20,064 nt of DNA, from contig CAMORY010000033.1 of the NCBI GenBank assembly GCA_946624395.1, positions 1-20,064 of the forward strand. The letters run 5' to 3'. The notes beneath the pieces are model-generated. The model did not search any database. It was given only the letters and a program-made list of their open reading frames with translations, and was not told the DNA's origin. The DNA is from an uncultured Clostridia bacterium. GTDB taxonomy: Bacteria; Bacillota; Clostridia; Christensenellales; Borkfalkiaceae. Shown piece by piece: positions 6,862-12,801 of this stretch (position 1 is its first letter; every line of letters starts with the position of its first letter). The translations under genes and the position numbers were made by a program.

Positions 6862-6984
6862 CGATAAACCTGAACCGAAAGGGCAACACCTGACGGCAAA
6901 GGGGAGAAATTAAGGAACTTTAAGGCGTTTTATGCCTTATTGATTTACGTCCCTCCCTTTGCTACGCGAAGGGAGTTTCTTTTT
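6862..6984 (+). ncRNA. Putative cis-regulatory leader RNA (unidentified riboswitch-like attenuator)
   Basis: Between the promoter and the ABC importer lies about 120 bases of structured leader. It contains a small CC-GAAA-GG hairpin near 6876, a 6-bp hairpin (6921-6926 with 6934-6939), and a terminator (6953-6984). The segment GCAAAGGG (6896-6903) is perfectly complementary to CCCTTTGC (6955-6962), which includes most of the terminator's left arm. This gives two mutually exclusive structures, the hallmark of transcription attenuation. I could not match it to TPP, glycine, guanidine, c-di-AMP, SAM, cobalamin or T-box leaders by their conserved cores. The ligand or trigger is unknown. Confidence 0.6.
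6953..6984 (+). terminator. Intrinsic terminator in the leader of the ABC importer
   Basis: CTCCCTT (6953-6959) pairs with AAGGGAG (6969-6975) around a loop of about nine bases, followed by TTTCTTTTT. It sits upstream of the first gene, so it would act as an attenuator. Confidence 0.8.
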
Positions 6985-7016
6985 GGTATTATAAGGGCAC
7001 AATAAAGGAGTAGATT

Positions 7017-8018
7017 ATGAAAAAACTCATTGCGCTAATTTTAAGCATAGTATCGGCTTTAACGGTATTTGCCTTTTCCGCCTGCGGGGATAAAGAACCT
7101 GCCGCCGAAAGACCTGTAATAACCGTTTATGCGCCCGACGGCGCGCCCGCACTTTCCATAGCGAAGTTTATCGCGGACGGCGACAATTTCGGAACGGACG
7201 CGGACGTTTCCTATAACGTCGTAGCGGCGGCTAATATCGGACAAGTTATGCAACAGGGCAAGGGCGATATCATAATAATGCCCGTAAACGCCGCGAGCAA
7301 ATTATACGCCGTAAACACGGAAAATCCGTATAAAATGGCGGGCGTTATTACGCACGGCAACCTTTATATAATGAGTAAAGAAAACATTTCGTTGCAGGAC
7401 TTAAAAGGCAAAGTAGTCGGTGTTATAGGGCAAGGCAACGTTCCCGACCTTACTTTACGCGCGGTGCTTAAAAACGCGAATATAGAGTATGAACCGTCCG
7501 ACACAGCCGTTTCGGGTAAAGTCGCGCTTAAATATTTTGCCGACGGTTCCGAACTCGTTCCCGCACTTATAAAAGGTAATATGGAAATAGGACTTTTGCC
7601 CGAACCTGCCGCGAATACTCTTATAAGTCGTAATTCCGCATATAATTACGCGCTCGATTTGCAGGAACTTTACGATGCGGAAACAAAAGCCTATCCGCAA
7701 GCGGTAGTTATGGTAAAAAGCAGCGTAATTCAATCTTATCCCGAAATTATCGCAAATTTCGGCGGTAAAATCGCGAGTGATGTCAGTTGGGTAAGAGCAA
7801 ACACCGCACTTGCGGTTGACGCTATAAATTCTGTGCTTGCCGAAGGGCTCACTCCGTCGCTTGTTGCGGCAAACCTTAACGCTACGGTTATTGATAACTG
7901 CAAGATAAGTTGGCAATCGGCGGCGGACGCAAAAGAAGAAGTAAAAACGTATATCAACGCGATAATAGATATCGTGCCGCAAGCGGCAAAAGCCGTTTCG
8001 GACGATTTTTTCGCATAA
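7017..8018 (+). CDS. ABC importer substrate-binding lipoprotein (NMT1/SsuA-like)
   Basis: This is the extracellular binding protein of an ABC importer. The N-terminus is a lipoprotein signal peptide: charged KK, a hydrophobic core and the lipobox FSAC with the lipidated cysteine at C23. The mature part has the two-lobed fold expected of the NMT1/SsuA/TauA class (YAPDGAPALSIAKFI, GDIIIMPVNAASKLY, LKGKVVGVIGQGNVPD). Relatives bind sulfonates, thiamine precursors, riboflavin or other small molecules, and sequence alone does not choose. Start: AAAGGAG precedes ATG 7017. The permease follows after 6 bases and the ATPase overlaps the permease, so the three form one unit under the leader RNA. Length is 333 residues. 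Confidence 0.88.
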   Translation: MKKLIALILSIVSALTVFAFSACGDKEPAAERPVITVYAPDGAPALSIAKFIADGDNFGTDADVSYNVVAAANIGQVMQQGKGDIIIMPVNAASKLYAVNTENPYKMAGVITHGNLYIMSKENISLQDLKGKVVGVIGQGNVPDLTLRAVLKNANIEYEPSDTAVSGKVALKYFADGSELVPALIKGNMEIGLLPEPAANTLISRNSAYNYALDLQELYDAETKAYPQAVVMVKSSVIQSYPEIIANFGGKIASDVSWVRANTALAVDAINSVLAEGLTPSLVAANLNATVIDNCKISWQSAADAKEEVKTYINAIIDIVPQAAKAVSDDFFA

Positions 8019-8024
8019 CGCGTT

Positions 8025-8777
8025 ATGAAAAAAAGCGATAGAATTTTAAATTTCGTTCTGCCTATTATAACCGTTGCCGCAGTCGTCGTTTTATGGGCGG
8101 CGGCGGCGCAGGCTGTTGACAGCGAATATATTTTGCCGACCGTGGGCGAAACTTTTACCGCGCTTTTGGAGTTATTTAAAAGCGAGGAGTTTTACCGCGC
8201 CTTTTCAGGCACTCTTTTACGCAGTTTTATCGCTTTTTTTATATCCTACGTTTTAGCGTTTTTTGCCGCGCTTTGTTCCTATAAATCGGAAAAAGCCAAG
8301 CGGCTTTTAAGTCCTTTAATAGTTATAATCCGCGCGCTTCCCACTATCGCGATAGTTCTTCTTTTAATAGTGTGGACGAATTCCCGCGTCGCGCCCGTTA
8401 TCGTCACAATGCTCGTTATTTTTCCAACCCTTTACAATAATTTTTACGCCGCACTTTGCGGGATAGATAAAGAGTTAAACGAGATGTGCAAAGTTTTCGG
8501 TGTAAAAAATGCGGAAAGGCTTAAAAAAGTGGTATTCCCGCAAATTGCGCCCGAACTTATTTCCGCGGCGGGGGCGGGGCTTACGCTTAACCTTAAACTT
8601 ATGGTCGCCGCAGAAGTGCTTGCGCAGACGGCGCGGTCTATGGGCTATCTGCTTAATACGTCGAAAATCTATTTTGAAATACCCACTATGCTCGCGCTGG
8701 TGCTTATAACCGTAATCACGGGGCTTATTATAGAGTTTCTGTTTGGGCTTTGGGCTAAAAAGGCGGTGAAAAAATGA
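8025..8777 (+). CDS. ABC importer permease (binding-protein-dependent type)
   Basis: This integral membrane subunit of the importer has 250 residues. The sequence shows about six hydrophobic segments, beginning at residues 10-30. It carries an EAA-like cytoplasmic loop (CKVFGVKNAERLKKVVFPQI) that docks on the ATPase. It resembles the SsuC/TauC/ThiX class. The ATG lies 6 bases after the lipoprotein stop. The last four bases (ATGA) overlap the start of the ATPase gene, indicating translational coupling. Confidence 0.88.
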   Translation: MKKSDRILNFVLPIITVAAVVVLWAAAAQAVDSEYILPTVGETFTALLELFKSEEFYRAFSGTLLRSFIAFFISYVLAFFAALCSYKSEKAKRLLSPLIVIIRALPTIAIVLLLIVWTNSRVAPVIVTMLVIFPTLYNNFYAALCGIDKELNEMCKVFGVKNAERLKKVVFPQIAPELISAAGAGLTLNLKLMVAAEVLAQTARSMGYLLNTSKIYFEIPTMLALVLITVITGLIIEFLFGLWAKKAVKK

Positions 8778-9409
8778 TAAGCCTTAAAAACATTACCAAA
8801 AGATACGGCGATAAAACCGTGTTTGAAAATTTTAATCTTGACGTACAGGAAAACGCCATAACTGTCGTTTTAGGGGAAAGCGGTTCGGGAAAAACCACGC
8901 TTTTAAATATGATAGCGCGGCTTACCCCTTTCGACGGGGAAATTACGGGCGCTGAAAAAGTGTCTATGGTTTTTCAGCGGGACAGGTTAGTTCCGCACCT
9001 TACCGTTAAAGAAAATATTTTGCTCGCAAATAAAACCGCCGACGTAAAAGCCCTGCTTGATAGCGCGAATTTAGCGGGGACTGAAAACCTTTATCCCAAA
9101 GACCTTTCCGCGGGTATGGCTAGAAGAGTTGCGATTTTGCGCGCGTTTGCGTCTACCGCGCCGCTCATTATGATGGACGAACCGCTTGTAAACCTTGACT
9201 TATCGCTTAAATATTCCATTATAGGACAGATAAAGCGGTTAAGGGCAGAAAGCGGCAAGACGGTAATTTTAGTTTCGCACGACGTAAAAGAAACGGTTAT
9301 GCTTGCGGACAGAATCGTCGTTATCGGCGGCGGCAAAATAATTTACGATAAGCCTTCCGCCACGGAACGTGCGCTTACGAACGTGCTGTTAAATAATTTT
9401 CACGCATAA
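8774..9409 (+). CDS. ABC importer ATP-binding subunit
   Basis: This is the ATPase that powers the importer (SsuB/TauB-like). Motifs in order are Walker A GESGSGKTT (residues 34-42), the Q-loop MVFQRDRLVPH, the signature LSAGMARRVAILRA in place of the usual LSGGQ, Walker B LIMMDEP followed by the D-loop region LVNLDL, and the H-loop LVSHDVKE. At 211 residues it is shorter than the usual 240-260, mostly because the C-terminal extension is missing. The start overlaps the permease stop (ATGA). No terminator is evident before the glycosyltransferase promoter downstream. Confidence 0.9.
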   Translation: MISLKNITKRYGDKTVFENFNLDVQENAITVVLGESGSGKTTLLNMIARLTPFDGEITGAEKVSMVFQRDRLVPHLTVKENILLANKTADVKALLDSANLAGTENLYPKDLSAGMARRVAILRAFASTAPLIMMDEPLVNLDLSLKYSIIGQIKRLRAESGKTVILVSHDVKETVMLADRIVVIGGGKIIYDKPSATERALTNVLLNNFHA

Positions 9410-9429
9410 AAAGAGTTGTTTTTAAATGG

Positions 9430-9458
9430 TTGCAAAAAAATCAGATAAGGGGTATAAT
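9430..9458 (+). promoter_or_regulatory. Sigma-A promoter of the glycosyltransferase gene
   Basis: TTGCAA (9430-9435), 17 bases, and a perfect TATAAT (9453-9458) lie about 70 bases before ATG 9527. A small hairpin (AGTTTT/AAAACT, 9495-9509) sits in the leader just before the AAAGGAGGGG ribosome binding site. Confidence 0.75.
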
Positions 9459-9526
9459 TAAAGAACTTATTACTTTATAGTTTTAATAACAGTCAGTTTT
9501 GGCAAAACTTAACAAAGGAGGGGTAT

Positions 9527-10570
9527 ATGACTAATCCTGTGGTATCCGTGATTGTTCCGTGCTACAACGTAGAAAAGTTTTTACCCGTCCTTTTTAAATG
9601 TTTTAACAGACAGACCTATCGGAACTTTCAGGCGATATTCGTAGACGACGGCAGCACCGACGGTACGCTTGACGTATTACGGGAATACTGTTCTTCCCGT
9701 CCGCAACATACCGTTGTTTCGGGCGAGAACGCGGGGGTGGCTTCCGCGCGCAACAAGGGGCTGGACGCGATAAAGGGCGAACTTTTTACTTTCTGCGACG
9801 CGGACGATATAATTTGCGACAATCATCTGGAACTGCTTGTAAAACATATATCCGAAGAAAATGCCGATATGGCGGTGTGTTCTATAAAACGATTGTCCGG
9901 TAAAAAGGTCGGTAGTTTTAATTTCGACGTTAAACCCCGCGCCAAAAAAGTGCGCGCGTTTGATAGAATTCAGGCGTTAGAACAGTATTTTTCACAGGAA
10001 AAGTTTGACTTTTTACTGCTGAATAAAATTTACCGCACCGAAACTATGTTAAAAAGCGGCGCGCGGTTTTTAGACGGCACGAGATACGGCGAAGAGTCGT
10101 ATTTTATCTGTAAATATTTGTTAAAATCCCAAAAGACGGTTTTTTACGGCGCGAAAACTTACGTGTATTTACAGCATAAAAGCAGTCTTATGCACAGCAG
10201 GTTCAATGAAAAACGCAACGATATTTATATAAATATAAGCGCGGTTTTAAGTACACTTAAAAACGACCGTACATTGTCGTCGGTCGTTCCTTACGTTAAA
10301 GTTATGCGCGCGGGATATTCCGTGGGTATTCTGTATTTTATTCTGCGTAGCGACTATAAAAACGATTGCGTTATCGCGGGGATAGTAAACCACCTTAAAA
10401 CCGATGCGAAATATATCGGGAAAAGCCGTAAAGTCGCGCTTTATAAAAAGATTTTTATACCCGTCTGCGCGGTGCTTGCAAAAATAATTTTTAAAAAGCA
10501 GTTGAAAAAATATCCGCGTGCGGTTTCAGAAAATACGTCCGTTCCGGAATTCGGTGAAAGCGGAGATTAA
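9527..10570 (+). CDS. Family 2 glycosyltransferase
   Basis: This is an inverting GT-A glycosyltransferase that probably adds a sugar to a cell-surface glycan or lipid-linked acceptor. The N-terminal catalytic domain shows VSVIVPCYNVEKFL, the nucleotide-binding VDDGSTDGT, GVASARNKGLD, and the metal-binding DADD motif at D91-D94. The C-terminal half (about residues 200-347) is less conserved and has a hydrophobic stretch near residues 303-320 that could contact the membrane. It has its own promoter and a very strong ribosome binding site. It stands alone, with no capsule or teichoic acid cluster around it, so donor and acceptor are unknown. The stop lies 5 bases from the end of the convergent apbE. 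Confidence 0.9.
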   Translation: MTNPVVSVIVPCYNVEKFLPVLFKCFNRQTYRNFQAIFVDDGSTDGTLDVLREYCSSRPQHTVVSGENAGVASARNKGLDAIKGELFTFCDADDIICDNHLELLVKHISEENADMAVCSIKRLSGKKVGSFNFDVKPRAKKVRAFDRIQALEQYFSQEKFDFLLLNKIYRTETMLKSGARFLDGTRYGEESYFICKYLLKSQKTVFYGAKTYVYLQHKSSLMHSRFNEKRNDIYINISAVLSTLKNDRTLSSVVPYVKVMRAGYSVGILYFILRSDYKNDCVIAGIVNHLKTDAKYIGKSRKVALYKKIFIPVCAVLAKIIFKKQLKKYPRAVSENTSVPEFGESGD

Positions 10571-10575
10571 AAACG

Positions 10576-11634
10576 CTATACGCGCACGGTTATTATTTTA
10601 TATCCGCTATCGTTCAGGGTGAAATCATCACCCTGTTTTTTATTAGTTAAAATCTGCTTTTCTTCTCCGTTTACGCACACGGCGAAAACTTGTGCGCCCG
10701 TAAAATCTTCGCTTGCCAGAATTTTTTGTATAAATTTATATAGTTCCCCGTTTTCGGGCGTTTTAAAGTCGTGAGAGAATAAGCAGAGCGCGGTAGTCAG
10801 CGCGTCGAGTTTTAAGCCGTTTCTGCCTATAACGGTAGCGCTTGCAACACCCGTTTCCGCTGGGCGACCGCTTGACGCGTCTATTAAGTGCGAATAGGTT
10901 TTACCGCCCGTCGTATAATTTTTTTCGTAATCACCGCTTGTGGAAACCGCAAGGTTGTCTTCGGAAAGTTTAACGGTTAAAATGTTTTCGGTTCTATTCC
11001 GCGGGTGGACGATTGATAAACTGTCGACCGAGAGAATATTGATACTGCTGCCGCCGACGTTTACGTAGCCGCCTTTTATGCCGTCTGCCGCCATAATTTC
11101 GGCAATTTTATCCGAGCAGTAGCCTTTTAGCGCGCCACCGAAATCTATTTTTGCACCGTCCAAAGTTTTAGTTGCCCAAGTGCCGCCGAGAGTAAATTTA
11201 TCGTAGCCGATAAGTTCTTTCGTTGCCGTAATTTCTTCATCCGTCGGTACGGCAAAATTTGCAACGGGAAAGTTTGGCGAAAATTGCCATAAAACCGACA
11301 ACGGGTATACCGACGGGTCGAACTTCCCTTCGGTAAACTCGTACATTTTTCCGCAAACTTCCGCCACGAACTTAAACCGTTCGGAAATATTAACGCTGTC
11401 GCCGGCGCTTGCGGAGTTTATCTTTGAAACCGTGCTTGTGTTTACCGTGGCGGAAAATTCGGCGTTAAGTTCCGTAATCAGCGCGCGTATTTTATCCGCC
11501 GCGCTGCCCGTTAGGGTTTTGCCGCGGGCTTGTACGGTTATATCCACGTTATTGAAAGCGGTAAAATGCCTTTGTTCGCCGCCCGTATTGCAAGCGGCGG
11601 GCAAAAGAACAAAAGCGGCTAAAACCGCACACAT
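10576..11634 (-). CDS. apbE: ApbE-like FAD:protein FMN transferase, predicted lipoprotein
   Basis: ApbE moves FMN from FAD onto threonine residues of exported flavoproteins. The body of 352 residues carries the family motifs DFGGALKGYCSD (equivalent of GGIAKGYA), NVGGSS, STSGDYE and SHLIDASSG (H249, D252), plus the SATVIG and DALTTAL segments. The N-terminus from ATG 11634 is MCAVLAAFVLLPAAC, a lipobox without a charged n-region or ribosome binding site. A good ribosome binding site (AAGGA, 11668-11664) instead serves a GTG at 11656 that is one base out of frame. Removing one A from the A5 run (11653-11649) would give MKRLLLTMCAVLAAFVLL and then PAAC, a standard lipoprotein signal. The gene may therefore be frameshifted, or the sequence may contain an error. 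No FMN-accepting target protein is nearby. Confidence 0.85.
   Translation of the reverse strand: MCAVLAAFVLLPAACNTGGEQRHFTAFNNVDITVQARGKTLTGSAADKIRALITELNAEFSATVNTSTVSKINSASAGDSVNISERFKFVAEVCGKMYEFTEGKFDPSVYPLSVLWQFSPNFPVANFAVPTDEEITATKELIGYDKFTLGGTWATKTLDGAKIDFGGALKGYCSDKIAEIMAADGIKGGYVNVGGSSINILSVDSLSIVHPRNRTENILTVKLSEDNLAVSTSGDYEKNYTTGGKTYSHLIDASSGRPAETGVASATVIGRNGLKLDALTTALCLFSHDFKTPENGELYKFIQKILASEDFTGAQVFAVCVNGEEKQILTNKKQGDDFTLNDSGYKIITVRV
10615..10641 (+). terminator. Intrinsic terminator of the glycosyltransferase gene, inside apbE
   Basis: CAGGGTGA (10615-10622), loop AATCA, TCACCCTG (10628-10635) and then six Ts form a complete plus-strand terminator 45 bases after the glycosyltransferase stop. 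It lies wholly within the coding sequence of the convergent apbE gene. Confidence 0.8.
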
Positions 11635-11663
11635 TGTAAGAAGTAATCTTTTTCACATTATTT

Positions 11664-11703
11664 TCCTTGTTATAATTATATTATAAATCGTCGCTAAAAG
11701 CAA
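11664..11703 (-). promoter_or_regulatory. Promoter and ribosome binding site of apbE
   Basis: On the minus strand, TTGCTT (11703-11698), 17 bases and TATAAT (11680-11675) form a sigma-A-type promoter. A second, overlapping TATAAT is at 11685-11680. The AAGGA ribosome binding site (11668-11664) lies 7 bases before GTG 11656 and 5 before ATG 11658, whose next codon is TGA. Confidence 0.55.
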
Positions 11704-11711
11704 TTTATATA

Positions 11712-11740
11712 TTGACAAAAATTTTTACCTTTGGTAAAAT
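11712..11740 (+). promoter_or_regulatory. Sigma-A promoter of the kinase-pqqD-DUF1846 unit
   Basis: Consensus TTGACA (11712-11717), 17 bases and TAAAAT (11735-11740) form the promoter. It is back-to-back with the apbE promoter, with 8 bases between the two -35 boxes. Confidence 0.75.
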
Positions 11741-11781
11741 ATAAAAGGTTGGGATTTTTAAAGATAGGGGGTTGTTTTTTC

Positions 11782-12504
11782 GTGCCGAGATATAAAATAG
11801 CGGACGTCGTGTTTGACGCCGAACTGATGTACGGCTATACCGCTAAACTGTGCGAAAAATACCTGTATTCGGGTAGCGACAAGCCCGAATTTACCGCCGT
11901 AATGACGCAAAAGGATATCGACGCCGAGAAAATGCAGGAAGGCGCTGAAAAATTTCCTGATTATTACCTTGAAAGCCTTGCGCTTTTCAGAAAATTATGC
12001 GACTATACGCTTTCGTTTAAGCAAGGCATAATATTTCACAGCAGCGCGGTGGCGGTGGACGGCAAAGCGTATCTTTTTACCGCACCGAGCGGAACGGGTA
12101 AATCCACGCACGCGCGGCTCTGGCGGGAAATGCTTGGCGATAGGGCGGTGATGATTAACGACGATAAGCCCATAATAAGGTGGGTGGACGGCGATTTTTA
12201 CGTTTACGGCACGCCGTGGAACGGTAAACACCGACTTGACACTAATACCCGTGCGAAAATTGCGGCAATCTGCGAATTAAGGCGGGGCACAACAAACAGG
12301 ATTTATAAGATTTCCCCGCAGGAAATGCTTATGGTCGTTATGAATCAGACTATAAGACCAACGGAAGCGGACAAGGTCGATAATCTGATTTTTATACTCG
12401 ACAAACTTCTTACCGCCGTGCCGTTATATAGATTAGAGTGCGATATTTCGGAAGAAGCGGCAAAAACTTCATACGCCGAAATGGTGGAAAACGCCGATAA
12501 ATAA
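11782..12504 (+). CDS. HPr-kinase-like P-loop protein paired with PqqD
   Basis: The protein resembles the C-terminal catalytic domain of HPr kinase and related P-loop kinases seen in PqqD-containing gene pairs. Visible features are HSSAVAVDGKAYLF, the Walker A sequence APSGTGKS (residues 101-108), then NDDKP (126-130) in the place of the HprK acidic metal-binding pair, and GTPWNGK. True HprK has an N-terminal domain and is about 310 residues; this protein has 240 and lacks it, so it is not a standard HPr kinase. I chose GTG 11782: AGGGGG lies about 10 bases upstream, and the earlier in-frame TTG at 11731 overlaps the promoter -10 box. The pqqD-like gene follows after 13 bases. The substrate is unknown; a small peptide or protein bound by PqqD is plausible (inference). 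Confidence 0.72.
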   Translation: MPRYKIADVVFDAELMYGYTAKLCEKYLYSGSDKPEFTAVMTQKDIDAEKMQEGAEKFPDYYLESLALFRKLCDYTLSFKQGIIFHSSAVAVDGKAYLFTAPSGTGKSTHARLWREMLGDRAVMINDDKPIIRWVDGDFYVYGTPWNGKHRLDTNTRAKIAAICELRRGTTNRIYKISPQEMLMVVMNQTIRPTEADKVDNLIFILDKLLTAVPLYRLECDISEEAAKTSYAEMVENADK

Positions 12505-12517
12505 AGGGGTAAAATTT

Positions 12518-12781
12518 ATGAAAATCAAAGACGGGTTTATTCTGCGCGAGGTTGCTGGGAGTTTTATCGTCGTCGCCGTGGGCGAAGCGGTAAAGGAATT
12601 TAACGGCATCGTCAACCTGAACGAAACGGGCGCGGTTTTATGGAAGACACTTGAAAAAGGCGCTACTAAAGAGCAACTTGTAAAAGCGCTTTTAGCGGAG
12701 TACGACGTGGACGAAGAAACCGCGCGTAAAGATATAGACGCGTTTATAAACAAATTACAGGAGGCGAAACTCGTCAGGTAG
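12518..12781 (+). CDS. PqqD-like peptide-binding (RRE) protein
   Basis: PqqD-family proteins form a small winged-helix domain that binds leader peptides of ribosomally made, modified peptides and presents them to enzymes. The 87-residue sequence has the typical order: a beta-strand start (GFILREVAGSFIVVAVGEA), the hallmark LNETGAVLWKTLEKGATKEQLVKALLAEYDVDEETA, and a C-terminal helix with IDAFINKLQEAKLV. The ribosome binding site AAAGGGG precedes the ATG. It lies 13 bases after the kinase-like gene and 20 bases before the DUF1846 gene. No radical-SAM enzyme or precursor peptide gene is seen nearby, so the partner it binds is unknown. Confidence 0.88.
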   Translation: MKIKDGFILREVAGSFIVVAVGEAVKEFNGIVNLNETGAVLWKTLEKGATKEQLVKALLAEYDVDEETARKDIDAFINKLQEAKLVR

Positions 12782-12801
12782 GTTTTGGCGGGCACATACT
12801 T

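Noticed and set aside
6862..6910. TPP riboswitch (AACCTGA and AAAGGGGA resemble the thi-box 3' half)
   Set aside because: The 5' half with the CTGAGA motif and the TAATACC segment of the TPP aptamer are absent, and the promoter occupies the place where the 5' half would lie.
6868..6920. c-di-AMP (ydaO) riboswitch, from the CTGAACCGAAAGG similarity
   Set aside because: The following conserved GGAGGAACC-type and GGGGT-AAT segments do not appear and the leader is too short for the full two-site aptamer.
6932..6943. Leader peptide ATG-CCT-TAT-TGA (MPY)
   Set aside because: Three codons after a weak AAGG; too short to support as a gene. Mentioned only as a detail of the leader.
8074..8709. Two small plus-strand frames inside the permease gene (8074-8256 and 8509-8709)
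   Set aside because: They are out-of-frame shadows of a well-supported membrane protein, without ribosome binding sites or recognisable domains.
11653..11658. UGA recoding (ATG-TGA) at the start of apbE
   Set aside because: TGA ends other genes in the window and no selenocysteine-type context is expected in a signal peptide; a one-base indel explains the pattern better.
11432..11686. Plus-strand 84-codon frame opposite the apbE 5' end
   Set aside because: No ribosome binding site and fully antisense to a conserved gene; a shadow frame.
11731..11781. N-terminal extension of the kinase-like protein from TTG 11731
   Set aside because: The TTG lies at the edge of the -10 region of a consensus promoter, so it would not be transcribed; GTG 11782 has a ribosome binding site.
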